Shown here one piece after another: positions 25,697-34,791 of a stretch of DNA of 64,000 nt (position 1 is its first letter; every line of letters starts with the position of its first letter). The notes beneath the pieces are model-generated. The model was not told the origin of the DNA. It saw nothing but the letters and a program-made list of their open reading frames with translations, and searched no databases. The DNA is taken from IMG/VR virus record IMGVR_UViG_3300025122_000008, positions 34,426-98,425 of that record; one strand, 5' to 3'. The stretch comes from a virus. A program made the translations under genes and the position numbers.

Positions 25697-26143
25697 ATGA
25701 CACAACAATATAAAGTAGGATTACACAACGTTGGATCTTATCAGGTTTCTGGTAAACCATTCGCCACAGGGTCTATAGATTGTCGCACCGGTGTTACAGG
25801 AGTTGGACAGATTGATTTCCCACAGGTGACCTCGTGGGTAATGATATCCAATCACGATAGCGGCAATCGTAATGTCAGGGTGGGATTTTCAAGCAAGGGG
25901 GTGTTGGGTTCGAATACAGAACAGGGGAACAGATTTATAGAAGTTCCCTCCACTAGCGGATCGGGCCCCGTTCGACTTGATTTAAAATTAACTCAGCTTT
26001 TTGTTAGTGGTTCCGATAACGTTTCTGTTGTTGCTGGCCTTACATTTATCAGTACGGGATCTATTAATAACATAGCTATCTCCCCGGCAGCCGATGAAGG
26101 GTCTCACGTTGGTAAGAACTGGTCCGGATCTACGGGAATATAA
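25697..26143 (+). CDS. Virion structural protein, probable fibre base or decoration protein
   Basis: This 148-residue, beta-rich, Gly/Ser/Val-rich protein has no membrane or catalytic motif. Repeating short strands with polar turns (VMISNHDSGNRNVRVGFS, VSGSDNVSVVAGLTF) suggest a small beta-sandwich. It is followed at six bases by the 931-residue repeat fibre, so it may attach that fibre to the head or form a surface spike. The gene is preceded by a late-type motif. No family name is recognised, and the structural call comes from composition and location. Confidence 0.5.
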   Translation: MTQQYKVGLHNVGSYQVSGKPFATGSIDCRTGVTGVGQIDFPQVTSWVMISNHDSGNRNVRVGFSSKGVLGSNTEQGNRFIEVPSTSGSGPVRLDLKLTQLFVSGSDNVSVVAGLTFISTGSINNIAISPAADEGSHVGKNWSGSTGI

Positions 26144-26149
26144 TCGATC

Positions 26150-28945
26150 ATGGCCGGTTGGGCATTCGTCAATGTCGATCTTGCTTCGGGTAGCGGGCCT
26201 ACTGGTTCTGTACAGTATCACGTTGAGGGAAGAGGAGTTTCCGGTAGTGAACAATTTATGTTTCACACCGCTTCGGTGCATGGTTATGCAGCAAATACCT
26301 TAGTTTTAACCGGAGCCCTTGTTGTATCTGGTGCGATTAGCGCCAGTAGTTATACAATAAAAGACATCACACATATTGATGTATCTGGTTCAACCAGATT
26401 TGGTGATGATGCCGGCGACTCTCACATATTCACCGGTAGCCTATATGTGTCAAACACATCATCTCTTTCTTCGATAGCCGTATCGAGTTCTATTTCCGGC
26501 TCAAGCACCCTGCAGGCCGTCGGAGCCACCACTTTGGGAGGCACATTAGGTGTTAGCGGTAATGTTGGCATCGGAACTGCCACCCCGGGCGGCCCACTTC
26601 ATGTATATAAAGCGGCTGCCAACCAAGACCACACACCCATGGAATTACTGAGACTGGAGCAGCAAGATGAAGGCGTTGACATGGCCGCTGGACACGGACC
26701 TGCCATTACTTTTTACGTTGGAGAAACTGCCGGCTCGGATCACGGCGGCAGTGTGGCGGTTGTTAGAGAAGAGCAAGGCGATGCGGATTCTGCTGCTGCC
26801 ATGTCCTTTTATACTGCGGCCGATGATAGTGCCCCAACAGAAAAAATGCGAGTTACCAGTACTGGCAAAGTCGGCATCGGAACGACAAGTCCGACCGACA
26901 CACTTACTGTCGTTGGTACGGTTTCTGGCTCCTCAACTTTACAGGCAGTCGGAGCCACCACTTTGGGAGGTGCCCTGAATGTTTCTGGAGCCAGCACACT
27001 CAAGGGGGCCATTTCTGGCGCATCCACATTGCAAGCTGTTGGTGCTACTGTTTTGGGAGGCGCCCTGAATGTTTCTGGCGCTGTTACGATGGCTGGTGGG
27101 CAATCTCTCATCTATGGCAACGCAAACGCCAAAATTACCAACAATGGTACTAACCTTGATATTAATTCCCCCGGCCTTATTAACCTTAACGCTGGTAACC
27201 CGGCCATTGTTTCAAGCTCTGATGGGCTGCAAATAGTTAGTGACTCCATCTTTGGTGGAAGACTGAAGGTTTCTGGAGCCAGCACACTCAAGGGGGCCAT
27301 TTCTGGCGCATCCACATTGCAAGCTGTTGGTGCTACTGTTTTGGGAGGCGCCCTGAATGTTTCTGGCGCTGTTACGATGGCTGGCGGGAATGCACTCATT
27401 TATGGCAATGCAAACGCCAAAATTACCAACAATGGCACCAATCTAGATATTAATTCACCAGGCCTCATTAACCTTAACGCTGGTAACCCGGCCATTGTTT
27501 CAAGCTCTGATGGGCTACAAATAGTTAGCGATTCCATCTTCGGCGGAAAACTGCAGGTAAGCGGCGCCCAGTCCTGGGCTGCAAAGGTTTCAAGTTCAGC
27601 CGGCGCAGAAATTGTGGGTAACTCGATATTCGTCGGTAATCTCGCCACTTCGGGTACCTTCACATCGAAGGGCGATACACAATTGGCTGCAGCAGGCGTT
27701 GGCACGACTGTCAACGGCGACCTCACGGTCGCTCAACCGGCTACTTTCCAAGATAGTATTAGCGGCTCTTCAACCTTACAAATGGTTGGTGCTTCCATCT
27801 TTGGTAACAACCTTAGTGTTTCGGGTACCTTCACATCGAAGGGCGATACACAATTGGCTGCAGCCGGCGTTGGCACTACTGTCAACGGTGACCTCACGGT
27901 CGATCAAGGGGCTACTTTCAGTTCCACTTTGACACTCGCCGGCAAACTTTCGAGTTCTGCTGCGATGGAAGTTGTTGGTGCTACTGTTTTGGGAGGTGCC
28001 CTGAATGTTTCTGGCACTGTTACGATGGCTGGTGGGCAATCTCTCATCTATGGCAACGCAAACGCCAAAATTACCAACAATGGTACTAACCTTGATATTA
28101 ATTCCCCCGGCCTTATTAACCTTAACGCTGGTAACCCGGCCATTGTTTCAAGCTCTGATGGGCTACAAATAGTTAGCGATTCTATCTTCGGCGGAAAGCT
28201 CAACGTAAGTGGCGCAATGGTCGTGGCAGGCATTTCCGGCTCAAGCACCCTGCAGGCCGTCGGAGCCACCACTTTGGGAGGTGCCCTAAATGTTTCTGGA
28301 GCCAGCACATTCAAGGGGGCCATTTCTGGCGCATCCACATTGCAAGCTGTTGGTGCTACTGTTTTGGGAGGTGCCCTAAATGTTTCTGGCACTGTTACGA
28401 TGGCTGGTGGGCAATCTCTCATCTATGGCAACGCAAACGCCAAAATTACCAACAATGGCACCAATCTAGATATTAATTCACCAGGCCTCATTAACCTTAA
28501 CGCTGGTAACCCGGCCATTGTTTCAAGCTCTGATGGGCTACAAATAGTTAGCGATTCTATCTTCGGCGGAAATCTGGACGTCAGTGGCGGGATGTCCATT
28601 GGTGCTTCGTCTGCCAATCAAGTGAATGTCAAGGCTGCGATCGCTTTCGCTGGCCCCGAGGCACATAAGTTAGGTACGATTACAGCAGCTGCCGAACTCA
28701 CCGCATCGACATCGAGGTCTTATCAGATTGTTAGTGGCGGGGCGAGCGCTGTTACAGTTATTTTGCCCTCCGCTAGTAACTACAACTACACGTATATGAT
28801 TAAGCGCCACTCGCTTATGAGTGGGAATGTTGTGATTGAAGGCGGTGGATCCGAGAAGGTTGATGGAAGTGCAAATAAAACTTTGTCTTCTGCTGGGGAC
28901 GCTGTGTTCTTGATCTCTGATGGTACTCGGTGGAATACCTTCTAG
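26150..28945 (+). CDS. Large repeat-built fibre protein in the head region
   Basis: This 931-residue protein is made largely of repeated Gly/Ser/Thr/Val strands. Units of the type SGSSTLQAVGATTLGGALNVSG recur. Four copies of NNGTNLDINSPGLINLNAG plus VSSSD, LQIVSDSIFGG are present, one block of which is also in the 12307 fibre. KVGIG motifs near residues 140 and 245 flank a non-repeat domain with EQGDADSAAAMSFYTA. The C-terminal 60 residues (NYTYMIKRHS...LISDGTRWNTF) resemble a common fibre end domain. It probably forms a long trimeric beta-helical fibre on the head or tail. Its site between bS21 and the scaffold gene favours a head fibre. DNA repeats make copy-number change likely. Confidence 0.65.
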   Translation: MAGWAFVNVDLASGSGPTGSVQYHVEGRGVSGSEQFMFHTASVHGYAANTLVLTGALVVSGAISASSYTIKDITHIDVSGSTRFGDDAGDSHIFTGSLYVSNTSSLSSIAVSSSISGSSTLQAVGATTLGGTLGVSGNVGIGTATPGGPLHVYKAAANQDHTPMELLRLEQQDEGVDMAAGHGPAITFYVGETAGSDHGGSVAVVREEQGDADSAAAMSFYTAADDSAPTEKMRVTSTGKVGIGTTSPTDTLTVVGTVSGSSTLQAVGATTLGGALNVSGASTLKGAISGASTLQAVGATVLGGALNVSGAVTMAGGQSLIYGNANAKITNNGTNLDINSPGLINLNAGNPAIVSSSDGLQIVSDSIFGGRLKVSGASTLKGAISGASTLQAVGATVLGGALNVSGAVTMAGGNALIYGNANAKITNNGTNLDINSPGLINLNAGNPAIVSSSDGLQIVSDSIFGGKLQVSGAQSWAAKVSSSAGAEIVGNSIFVGNLATSGTFTSKGDTQLAAAGVGTTVNGDLTVAQPATFQDSISGSSTLQMVGASIFGNNLSVSGTFTSKGDTQLAAAGVGTTVNGDLTVDQGATFSSTLTLAGKLSSSAAMEVVGATVLGGALNVSGTVTMAGGQSLIYGNANAKITNNGTNLDINSPGLINLNAGNPAIVSSSDGLQIVSDSIFGGKLNVSGAMVVAGISGSSTLQAVGATTLGGALNVSGASTFKGAISGASTLQAVGATVLGGALNVSGTVTMAGGQSLIYGNANAKITNNGTNLDINSPGLINLNAGNPAIVSSSDGLQIVSDSIFGGNLDVSGGMSIGASSANQVNVKAAIAFAGPEAHKLGTITAAAELTASTSRSYQIVSGGASAVTVILPSASNYNYTYMIKRHSLMSGNVVIEGGGSEKVDGSANKTLSSAGDAVFLISDGTRWNTF
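26981..28579 (+). repeat. Long in-frame DNA repeats within the fibre gene
   Basis: A 288-base unit (96 codons) occurs in tandem at 26981-27268 and 27269-27556, again at 28292-28579, and as a partial copy at about 27976-28200. The copies are nearly identical over long stretches, differing mainly at third positions. The shared core starting AACGCCAAAATTACC is at 27124, 27412, 28058 and 28436. Recent duplication or ongoing homogenisation is implied. Confidence 0.85.
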
Positions 28946-29016
28946 GAGGCCGGCCAGTATTGCATTGCGGTTTCACAAGAGAGTTATGCAAAAATTGTCT
29001 TTTCTTAATGTACATA

Positions 29017-29041
29017 ACTAATTAACATGACTAATTACATG
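29017..29041 (+). repeat. Short tandem repeat upstream of the scaffold gene
   Basis: ACTAATTAACATG is followed directly by ACTAATTACATG (12 of 13 bases retained) in the 113-base gap before the scaffold gene. It could be a regulator binding site. The rest of the gap shows no gene and no convincing promoter. Confidence 0.4.
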
Positions 29042-29058
29042 TGGATAGGAGTATATAT

Positions 29059-30093
29059 ATGTCTTCGTTGTTAAAGCAAGCTATTATAGACGCATCAGCC
29101 TTGAAGGAGGCCGCGCTTAAAAATGCGGAGAGTACAGTTCTAGAAAAGTATTCTTTAGAAGTAAAAGAGGCGCTTTCAACACTTTTGGAACAAGAGGAAG
29201 ATCTTGGCCTAGGTGCTCCCGCCGATACTTCTCCCACAGCCGACGCTTCTTTTATGGACGACGTTCCTCTTGGCCACGAAGACCCAGAGATAGACGGGCC
29301 CGCCGAAGATGAAGTTATTGAAATCGATTTTGATGATTTAAAGGCGCGCCTTCACACGGATGAAGAAGCCGGCGCCGAACCAGAAGCCTCTGAACTATTG
29401 GGATCCGAAGAAACTGCCGAAGAAATTTTTGGGGGTATGGAAGAACCAGAGTTAGCCGCGCCCGCGGGAGCCGAAGAGCCCCTAGCAGAGGAAGTAGAAA
29501 TTAGTGATCAGCTCATCGATGCTATAGCCGAAGAGCTTACAGTCGATGTTGCCGCGAGACTGCAAGGCTGGTCGTCAGCTAACAGCGCCCAGACTCTGGA
29601 ACAAGAAGAAGAGGCGGCCCTAGAAGAAGAGGCTGCATCACAAGAATCGGAAGAAGTTGCCGAAGAGAAAGAAAAAAACTTAAAACTTTATGAGATTCAA
29701 GTATCGGAATTACAGTCCGAATTGGATGATTTACGTTCTTTGCTTGGAGAAGCAAAGAATCAATTAAATATTTTGATTTTGGAGAATGCCAAACTCCTTT
29801 ATCAGAATAAGGCTTTGAATAGCACCTCCTTGAATGAGCGACAAAAAACAAAGATTGTCGAGGCTGTTCGTAACGCCAACACGGTAGAAGAAATGAAAAT
29901 GTTGTTTGAAACACTTCAAAGCGCAGTGGGGGCTCATCGCGAGCGCCGACCTGAATCACTTCGCGAAGCGGTTAGCAACAAACCAACAACTTCGATGCTT
30001 CTAAGTGGGCACCATGCTTCAAATAGAAGTGATCGTACCTCTACCGTTGATCCAAATATGGATCGAATGTTACGTTTGGCAGGTTTAAAATAA
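29059..30093 (+). CDS. Prohead core/scaffold protein (gp22-like)
   Basis: The ATG at 29059 is chosen over an in-frame GTG at 29041 because the AGGAG ribosome site lies between them. The 344-residue product is strongly acidic and helical. The N-terminus has ALKE|A (a T4-type cleavage site), the middle is Glu/Ala/Pro-rich, a coiled coil follows at about residues 200-250, and the C-terminus is a basic/neutral helix ending RMLRLAGLK. Composition, length and the position directly before the major capsid gene match T4 gp22 (269 residues), the core scaffold digested by the prohead protease. Sequence identity to gp22 cannot be judged by eye. Confidence 0.75.
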   Translation: MSSLLKQAIIDASALKEAALKNAESTVLEKYSLEVKEALSTLLEQEEDLGLGAPADTSPTADASFMDDVPLGHEDPEIDGPAEDEVIEIDFDDLKARLHTDEEAGAEPEASELLGSEETAEEIFGGMEEPELAAPAGAEEPLAEEVEISDQLIDAIAEELTVDVAARLQGWSSANSAQTLEQEEEAALEEEAASQESEEVAEEKEKNLKLYEIQVSELQSELDDLRSLLGEAKNQLNILILENAKLLYQNKALNSTSLNERQKTKIVEAVRNANTVEEMKMLFETLQSAVGAHRERRPESLREAVSNKPTTSMLLSGHHASNRSDRTSTVDPNMDRMLRLAGLK

Positions 30094-30139
30094 CTATTTT
30101 ATGATTTTATTTATTTACTATTAGGAGGTTAAATATAAA

Positions 30140-31978
30140 ATGTCTATTGTTGAAAAACTAACTGAAGGCATCGTTAATCGCGATCTCTCCCGAGAGGGCT
30201 CTGCACTTATTTCCAAGTGGGAAAAGACAGGGCTTCTTGAGGGGATCCACGGAGACCATCTTCGCAACGGAATGGCTTGCTTGCTTGAAAATCAAGCGAA
30301 AGAGCTTCTTCGTGAGTCATCCAGCATGCAAGCTGGTGACGTTGAGGGTTTCGCAGCGGTTGCCTTTCCCCTAGTTCGCCGTGTATTCGGCAACTTAATT
30401 GCTAATGATCTAGTGAGCGTTCAGCCCATGAGTTTACCCTCAGGACTGATCTTCTTCCTGGATTTTCTCTATTCCCCCGACAGCGCCGGCGCTAGCGGTA
30501 ATGAAACCCATCGTTTGGGTAACGTTGCTAATAAGTCGATTTTCGGTGGCGGTAGGGTCGGTGGCGAGATCACCGGAGGTGTGGACCTTTCTACTGGGAA
30601 CAACCCAGAAGCAGGCCCGTATGCCCTAAACAACGGCTACGCATCACCGACGGCGTCTCTATCTTCCCTTGTCGGCTCCGATTTTTCGATTATTGCTTCC
30701 GGTACTTGGGGCGATCTGAATACGACTGGAAACCTGAACATCTCTGTTGCCGATAGTACTCATCTTTTGGGTAGTCTAGCTGGCTGGGATGCAGATTTTG
30801 TTTCTGGATCCACTACAGTTGTTGTTGCACAGGTTTCAGCCAGTGAATTCACTGCTGAGGGCGCCGCTCTCAACGTTGATGATTTGGTTGCGATCGCAGT
30901 TTCTGGCGGTGGTGTAGGTGGTGTAGGTGTCCTCGGATGCTCCGGCAACGACGCCGGTACCAACGGTGCTCGTTTGATTCGTCGCTTGACGCAGTATAGT
31001 TCTGCTTCATTGAAGGGTCCCGTGGGTGATCGTAGCTCAACTAGTCTTTTGATGACGTTCGCCTCGCGAGACGGCGCCGTGTCGGTCACACAGCTTAAGC
31101 TTCAGGTTACTGGAAACTCTGATTCCACCTGGACACAGCCCGAGACTGACGACTTCGATGCCGGTACTGGACTTGGTTCCCTTAAGGGTGGAACCGAGTG
31201 GGGCTTGGAGGCTGAGGCTGCCATTCCCGAGATCGACATCAAGGTCGATTCGATTGCCGTTACCGCGGTTACCAAGAAGCTCAAGGCTAAGTGGACTCCG
31301 GAATTGGGACAAGATCTCAATGCCTACCACAACCTTGATGCCGAGGTCGAGTTGACTCAGATTTTGTCTGAGCAAATTGCTCTTGAAATCGATCGCGAGA
31401 TTCTAGAAGACCTCGTACGTGGTTCTACAGCGGGTACCCGCTATTGGTCACGTGCTGCCGGTCGATTCTTGAATCGAGAGACTGGTGTCGAGATTGGTGC
31501 TAGCACCGTTACTCCCGACTTCACCGGTAACGTTAGTGAGTGGTATGAGACTCTCATTGAGACCCTCAATGATGTTTCTGCACAGATCCATCGTAAGACT
31601 CTTCGCGGTGGTGCCAACTTCGTCGTCTGCGGACCCGAAGTTGCCAACATTCTTGAGTTTACGGCTGGCTTCCGTGCCAATGTGACCGCTGATAGCGATC
31701 GCGGTACGATTGGTGCAGTTAAGACTGGTAGTCTCTCCAAGAAGTGGGACGTCTATGTTGACCCCTATTTCCCGCGTAGCCTCGTGCTGGTGGGTCGTAG
31801 AGGCGGCAGCTTCCTAGAGAGCGGATATGTATACGCTCCCTATGTGCCACTGCAGACCACCCCGACTATCTTCGGCGTTGAAGATTTCGTGCCCCGTAAG
31901 GGAGTCATGACCCGATATGCCAAGAAGATGGTTCGTCCAGATATGTATGGACTAGTTGTCGTTCGCGATCTAGTTTAA
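30140..31978 (+). CDS. Major capsid protein (gp23-like)
   Basis: This 612-residue protein is preceded by a strong AGGAGG ribosome site. The family signature near residues 90-120 is clear: FGNLIANDLVSVQPMSLPSG then LIFFLDFLYS. The C-terminal half is also typical: KAKWTPELGQDL, LSEQIALEIDREIL, FVVCGPEV and the closing RKGVMTRYAKKM. Residues 1-59 form a probable propeptide ending LLRE|S, close to the T4 gp23 cleavage point at 65. T4 gp23 has 521 residues; about 150 extra residues here (about 135-300) are Gly/Ser/Thr/Val-rich and look like an inserted surface domain. The gene ends at a strong terminator. Confidence 0.95.
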   Translation: MSIVEKLTEGIVNRDLSREGSALISKWEKTGLLEGIHGDHLRNGMACLLENQAKELLRESSSMQAGDVEGFAAVAFPLVRRVFGNLIANDLVSVQPMSLPSGLIFFLDFLYSPDSAGASGNETHRLGNVANKSIFGGGRVGGEITGGVDLSTGNNPEAGPYALNNGYASPTASLSSLVGSDFSIIASGTWGDLNTTGNLNISVADSTHLLGSLAGWDADFVSGSTTVVVAQVSASEFTAEGAALNVDDLVAIAVSGGGVGGVGVLGCSGNDAGTNGARLIRRLTQYSSASLKGPVGDRSSTSLLMTFASRDGAVSVTQLKLQVTGNSDSTWTQPETDDFDAGTGLGSLKGGTEWGLEAEAAIPEIDIKVDSIAVTAVTKKLKAKWTPELGQDLNAYHNLDAEVELTQILSEQIALEIDREILEDLVRGSTAGTRYWSRAAGRFLNRETGVEIGASTVTPDFTGNVSEWYETLIETLNDVSAQIHRKTLRGGANFVVCGPEVANILEFTAGFRANVTADSDRGTIGAVKTGSLSKKWDVYVDPYFPRSLVLVGRRGGSFLESGYVYAPYVPLQTTPTIFGVEDFVPRKGVMTRYAKKMVRPDMYGLVVVRDLV

Positions 31979-32002
31979 TTTCTGACGAAGGTCAAAAATA
32001 AA

Positions 32003-32033
32003 GAAAGCCCCGCCTCTTTGAGGTGGGGCTTTC
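32003..32033 (+). terminator. Intrinsic terminator after the major capsid gene
   Basis: A 14-bp stem (GAAAGCCCCGCCTC / GAGGTGGGGCTTTC, one G-U pair) closes a three-base loop and is followed by TATTTAT. It is the strongest hairpin I found and sits 24 bases after the capsid stop codon. Confidence 0.9.
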
Positions 32034-32042
32034 TATTTATAG
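32033..32042 (+). promoter_or_regulatory. CTATTTATAG motif before the neck genes
   Basis: The recurrent late-type motif (CTATTTATAG) begins at the last base of the capsid terminator and lies 25 bases before the ATG of the 32067 gene. It could restart transcription for the neck/tail genes. Confidence 0.3.
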
Positions 32043-32066
32043 TAGAAATCTTTTTGAGGTATATAC

Positions 32067-33329
32067 ATGGCCCTTCCTACACTTAGTCCTTCATCTACGA
32101 GTAATTCTAATATATTAACGTCCACCGGTAGTGCATCATTGGTGGCCGCGTCCCTTCCCTTTGGTATTTATGAGAGCGCTGCATTTCAAGCAGGCGCCTC
32201 CGATCAGGTTGCTTATACTTATAAAAAATTAGGAGGGGATGTATTAGATATTGAGTTAACGCCGGGCAATGTATATGCGGCATATGAAGAGGCTTGTTTA
32301 GAATATTCTTATATTCTTAACGTTCATCAAGCAAAGAACTCACTTTCAAGCTTTTTAGGACACACGACAGCTTCTTTCGATCAGGATGGACAAATTGAGG
32401 ATGGTCATACGTTATCGGGCTCAAAAATAGAATTAAGATATCCAAAATATGATTATGGACACGCCAGAAGAGTAAGTCAGCGGGTCGCGACTGAATCTAA
32501 TATTGGAGGCACCGAATATATTTATTCTGGATCTTTAGCGACAGTGAACAATAAGTCTGATTATGACTTACAAACAATTATTTCAGAGTCGGCTGGCTCT
32601 GACACGGATGCATTTTATTATGGGAAAGTGGGTAACAAAAAAATTACAATTCGGAGAGTATATTATAAAACACCAAATGCAATGTGGCGTTTTTATGGTT
32701 ATTACGGGGGTTTTAGTGCAGTTGGAAACCTCAGGACATACGGGCAATATGCCGACGATTCAACTTTTGATATAGTTCCAACTTGGCAGAATAAGTTGCA
32801 ATCTATGGCCTACGAAGACGCTTTAAACGTAAGGGTATCTCACTGGACGTATGAGCTTAAAAATAATATGCTGAGGCTTCACCCCACGCCCACCGACAAT
32901 AGTCCAGATAAATTTTGGTTTCAGTTTACAGTAGATGTTGATCCATGGGAAGACTCCGACGGGGATCGACTTGTGGGGGTAAAGGGTATTAATAATATGA
33001 ACACCCTTCCCTTTCAAAACATATCGTATGACAGCATTAACTCCATAGGAAAGCAATGGATACGTCGATTTGCTTTATCGTTGAGTAAAGAGATGTTGGG
33101 ACAAATTAGGGGCAAATTTAGTACTATTCCGATCCCGGGCGAATCTGTTACCCTGAACCACAGTGAATTACTAGCCCAGGCCAAAGCAGAACAAGACGCC
33201 CTCAGAGAGGAACTTAAGACAACTCTCGATGAGATGACTTATGCCAAATTGGCAGAAACCGATGCTGCATTGGGAGATAGTAGCGAAAAAGTATTGGGCG
33301 ATATACCTACTGGCATCTATGTAGGATAG
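32067..33329 (+). CDS. Neck protein, probable gp13-like head-completion protein
   Basis: This 420-residue protein lies immediately after the capsid gene and before gp14-like, gp15-like, sheath and tube genes, the order in which T4 has gp13-gp14-gp15-gp18-gp19. Features include YAAYEEACLEYSYILNVHQAK near residues 70-90, an internal IRRVYYKTPNAMWRFYGYYGG segment and a C-terminal coiled coil (about 365-400) rich in Ala/Glu/Leu. T4 gp13 is 309 residues; the extra length is spread through the protein. It would seal the filled head and join it to the tail. The call relies mainly on gene order. Confidence 0.65.
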   Translation: MALPTLSPSSTSNSNILTSTGSASLVAASLPFGIYESAAFQAGASDQVAYTYKKLGGDVLDIELTPGNVYAAYEEACLEYSYILNVHQAKNSLSSFLGHTTASFDQDGQIEDGHTLSGSKIELRYPKYDYGHARRVSQRVATESNIGGTEYIYSGSLATVNNKSDYDLQTIISESAGSDTDAFYYGKVGNKKITIRRVYYKTPNAMWRFYGYYGGFSAVGNLRTYGQYADDSTFDIVPTWQNKLQSMAYEDALNVRVSHWTYELKNNMLRLHPTPTDNSPDKFWFQFTVDVDPWEDSDGDRLVGVKGINNMNTLPFQNISYDSINSIGKQWIRRFALSLSKEMLGQIRGKFSTIPIPGESVTLNHSELLAQAKAEQDALREELKTTLDEMTYAKLAETDAALGDSSEKVLGDIPTGIYVG

Positions 33330-33333
33330 AAAA

Positions 33334-33840
33334 ATGAGCAACCCGGACAATAAATGGAATCAGCCTGCGCAGCCGCCTCCTCCCATGTTTTTTGGGAAGA
33401 AAGAGCGCGATTTGGTGAAACAGGTAAATGACGAATTGGTTGAGAGGGTTGTTGGCCAAACAGTCTTGTACTATCCTATTGATTTGGGTGCTACCAATTT
33501 TCATTCTCTTTATGGAGAGGCGATTAATAAAACATTTTTATCCCCTGTGCGTGTTTATGCATACGTTGTTGTTGAAAACAATCAAACAAATGATAAATAT
33601 AGTTATGATTATCTTAACAGTTTAAATATTCATTTTCATCGCCGGCGCCTGGTAGAAGACCAGGATCTCTACGTGCGCACGGGTGATTTTGTACAATACG
33701 GCGACAAATTATACGAGATAACAAAAACATATAATGATACTCGCTATTATTTTGGCCAGGTGGATTATAAGTTTCAAATATCGGCTGATTGTGTTCGTGC
33801 TCGCCGCGGCACTTTTCGAGGTTTAAACGATGGTAACTAG
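33334..33840 (+). CDS. Neck protein, probable gp14-like
   Basis: This 168-residue protein starts four bases after the gp13-like gene. It opens with a Pro-rich stretch (QPPPPMFFGKK). The core contains VLYYPID, a polar beta region and RTGDFVQYGDKLYEI, a strand pattern I associate with gp14/head-closure proteins of T4-like phages, then YFGQVDYKFQISADCVRARRGTF. T4 gp14 is longer (256 residues). It would complete the neck ring between portal and tail. Its last 11 bases overlap the gp15-like gene. Confidence 0.6.
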   Translation: MSNPDNKWNQPAQPPPPMFFGKKERDLVKQVNDELVERVVGQTVLYYPIDLGATNFHSLYGEAINKTFLSPVRVYAYVVVENNQTNDKYSYDYLNSLNIHFHRRRLVEDQDLYVRTGDFVQYGDKLYEITKTYNDTRYYFGQVDYKFQISADCVRARRGTFRGLNDGN

Positions 33841-34771
33841 AAAAACGCAAAGACAATTACAAAACAAGCATGCTGATCGCTTTGACTATATGAACAGTGC
33901 TGAGACTGAAGCAAAAGTTCATGAAATAATAATGCAGCCATCAACTTTGGAGACAATTGATTATGCTTTTTATGATTTTGTTAATGAAGTTTTAAATCTG
34001 TCAACGACCACCAACGAAGGATTTAAGAAAGTGCCTATTATTTGGGCGTCCACAGAACGAGCTTTTCAGCTTAAGAACGATAAAGAGTTAAGAGATTCTG
34101 ATGATGGCCTTATTTTGCCTCTTATGGTTATAGAGCGAAAAAGCGTTGTTAAAGATGCTGCGAAGAGGGGCCTTCCGTGGGCGAATATTATGCCCGTTAA
34201 CGACGAAAAGGGGGGCACGATTACGATTGCCAGACAACTCAACCAGAAAAAAACCTCCCAGTTCCAAAATAACTTGGCCGGCAGAAAATTTAGTAATGGT
34301 CGCGTTAACTCTTCGATGCATGCAACGAATAAACGAAACATGAAGGCAGGTAAAAATGTTTTTGAGACTATCACCATACCTTTGCCTACGTGGGTGACGG
34401 TATCGTACGAGGTTAGTCTGAGGACGGAGTATCAACAGCAAATGAACGATCTTGTTCAGCCATGGGTTACTATTTCGGGCAATAGTACAATGCCGCCTCG
34501 CATTGAAAAAGATAATCACAAATTTGAGGTATTTATTGATGCCTCGTACGCCAACAATAGCAACACGGGTAATATGGAGATGGCACAACGGAATTATGAA
34601 ACCACTATAACCGCAAATGTGTTGGGATATTTAATTGGCGAAGGGCCCAACCAGGAACGTCCAAAGATAGTAAAGCGTCAAAATGCTGTTGAATTTCGTT
34701 TTGCCAGAGAGCACGTTATAATGGGGGACCCCCACGAAGATATTGATAGCAGAGGATTTTATAGAGAATAA
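33830..34771 (+). CDS. Tail completion / sheath stabiliser protein (gp15-like)
   Basis: This 313-residue protein has two segments that can be matched from memory to T4 gp15 (272 residues). FKKVPIIWASTERAF corresponds to FIRVPITYASKEHF, and VSYEVSLRTEYQQQM to the MIYELSIFTRYEDDM segment, in the same order. gp15 forms the hexameric ring capping the tail tube and sheath before head attachment. The middle section is basic (RKFSNGRVNSSM). It directly precedes the sheath gene after an 83-base gap with palindromes. No membrane or catalytic motif is present. Confidence 0.75.
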   Translation: MVTRKTQRQLQNKHADRFDYMNSAETEAKVHEIIMQPSTLETIDYAFYDFVNEVLNLSTTTNEGFKKVPIIWASTERAFQLKNDKELRDSDDGLILPLMVIERKSVVKDAAKRGLPWANIMPVNDEKGGTITIARQLNQKKTSQFQNNLAGRKFSNGRVNSSMHATNKRNMKAGKNVFETITIPLPTWVTVSYEVSLRTEYQQQMNDLVQPWVTISGNSTMPPRIEKDNHKFEVFIDASYANNSNTGNMEMAQRNYETTITANVLGYLIGEGPNQERPKIVKRQNAVEFRFAREHVIMGDPHEDIDSRGFYRE

Positions 34772-34791
34772 GACCTTTGGCTTCATCTTGT

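Noticed and set aside
26981-28579. CRISPR-like array
   Set aside because: The repeats are 288 bases, contiguous, in frame and coding; there are no short repeats with unique spacers.
27112-28617. Repeated minus-strand open frames of about 65-124 codons
   Set aside because: They are antisense copies of the fibre repeats and recur only because the DNA repeats.
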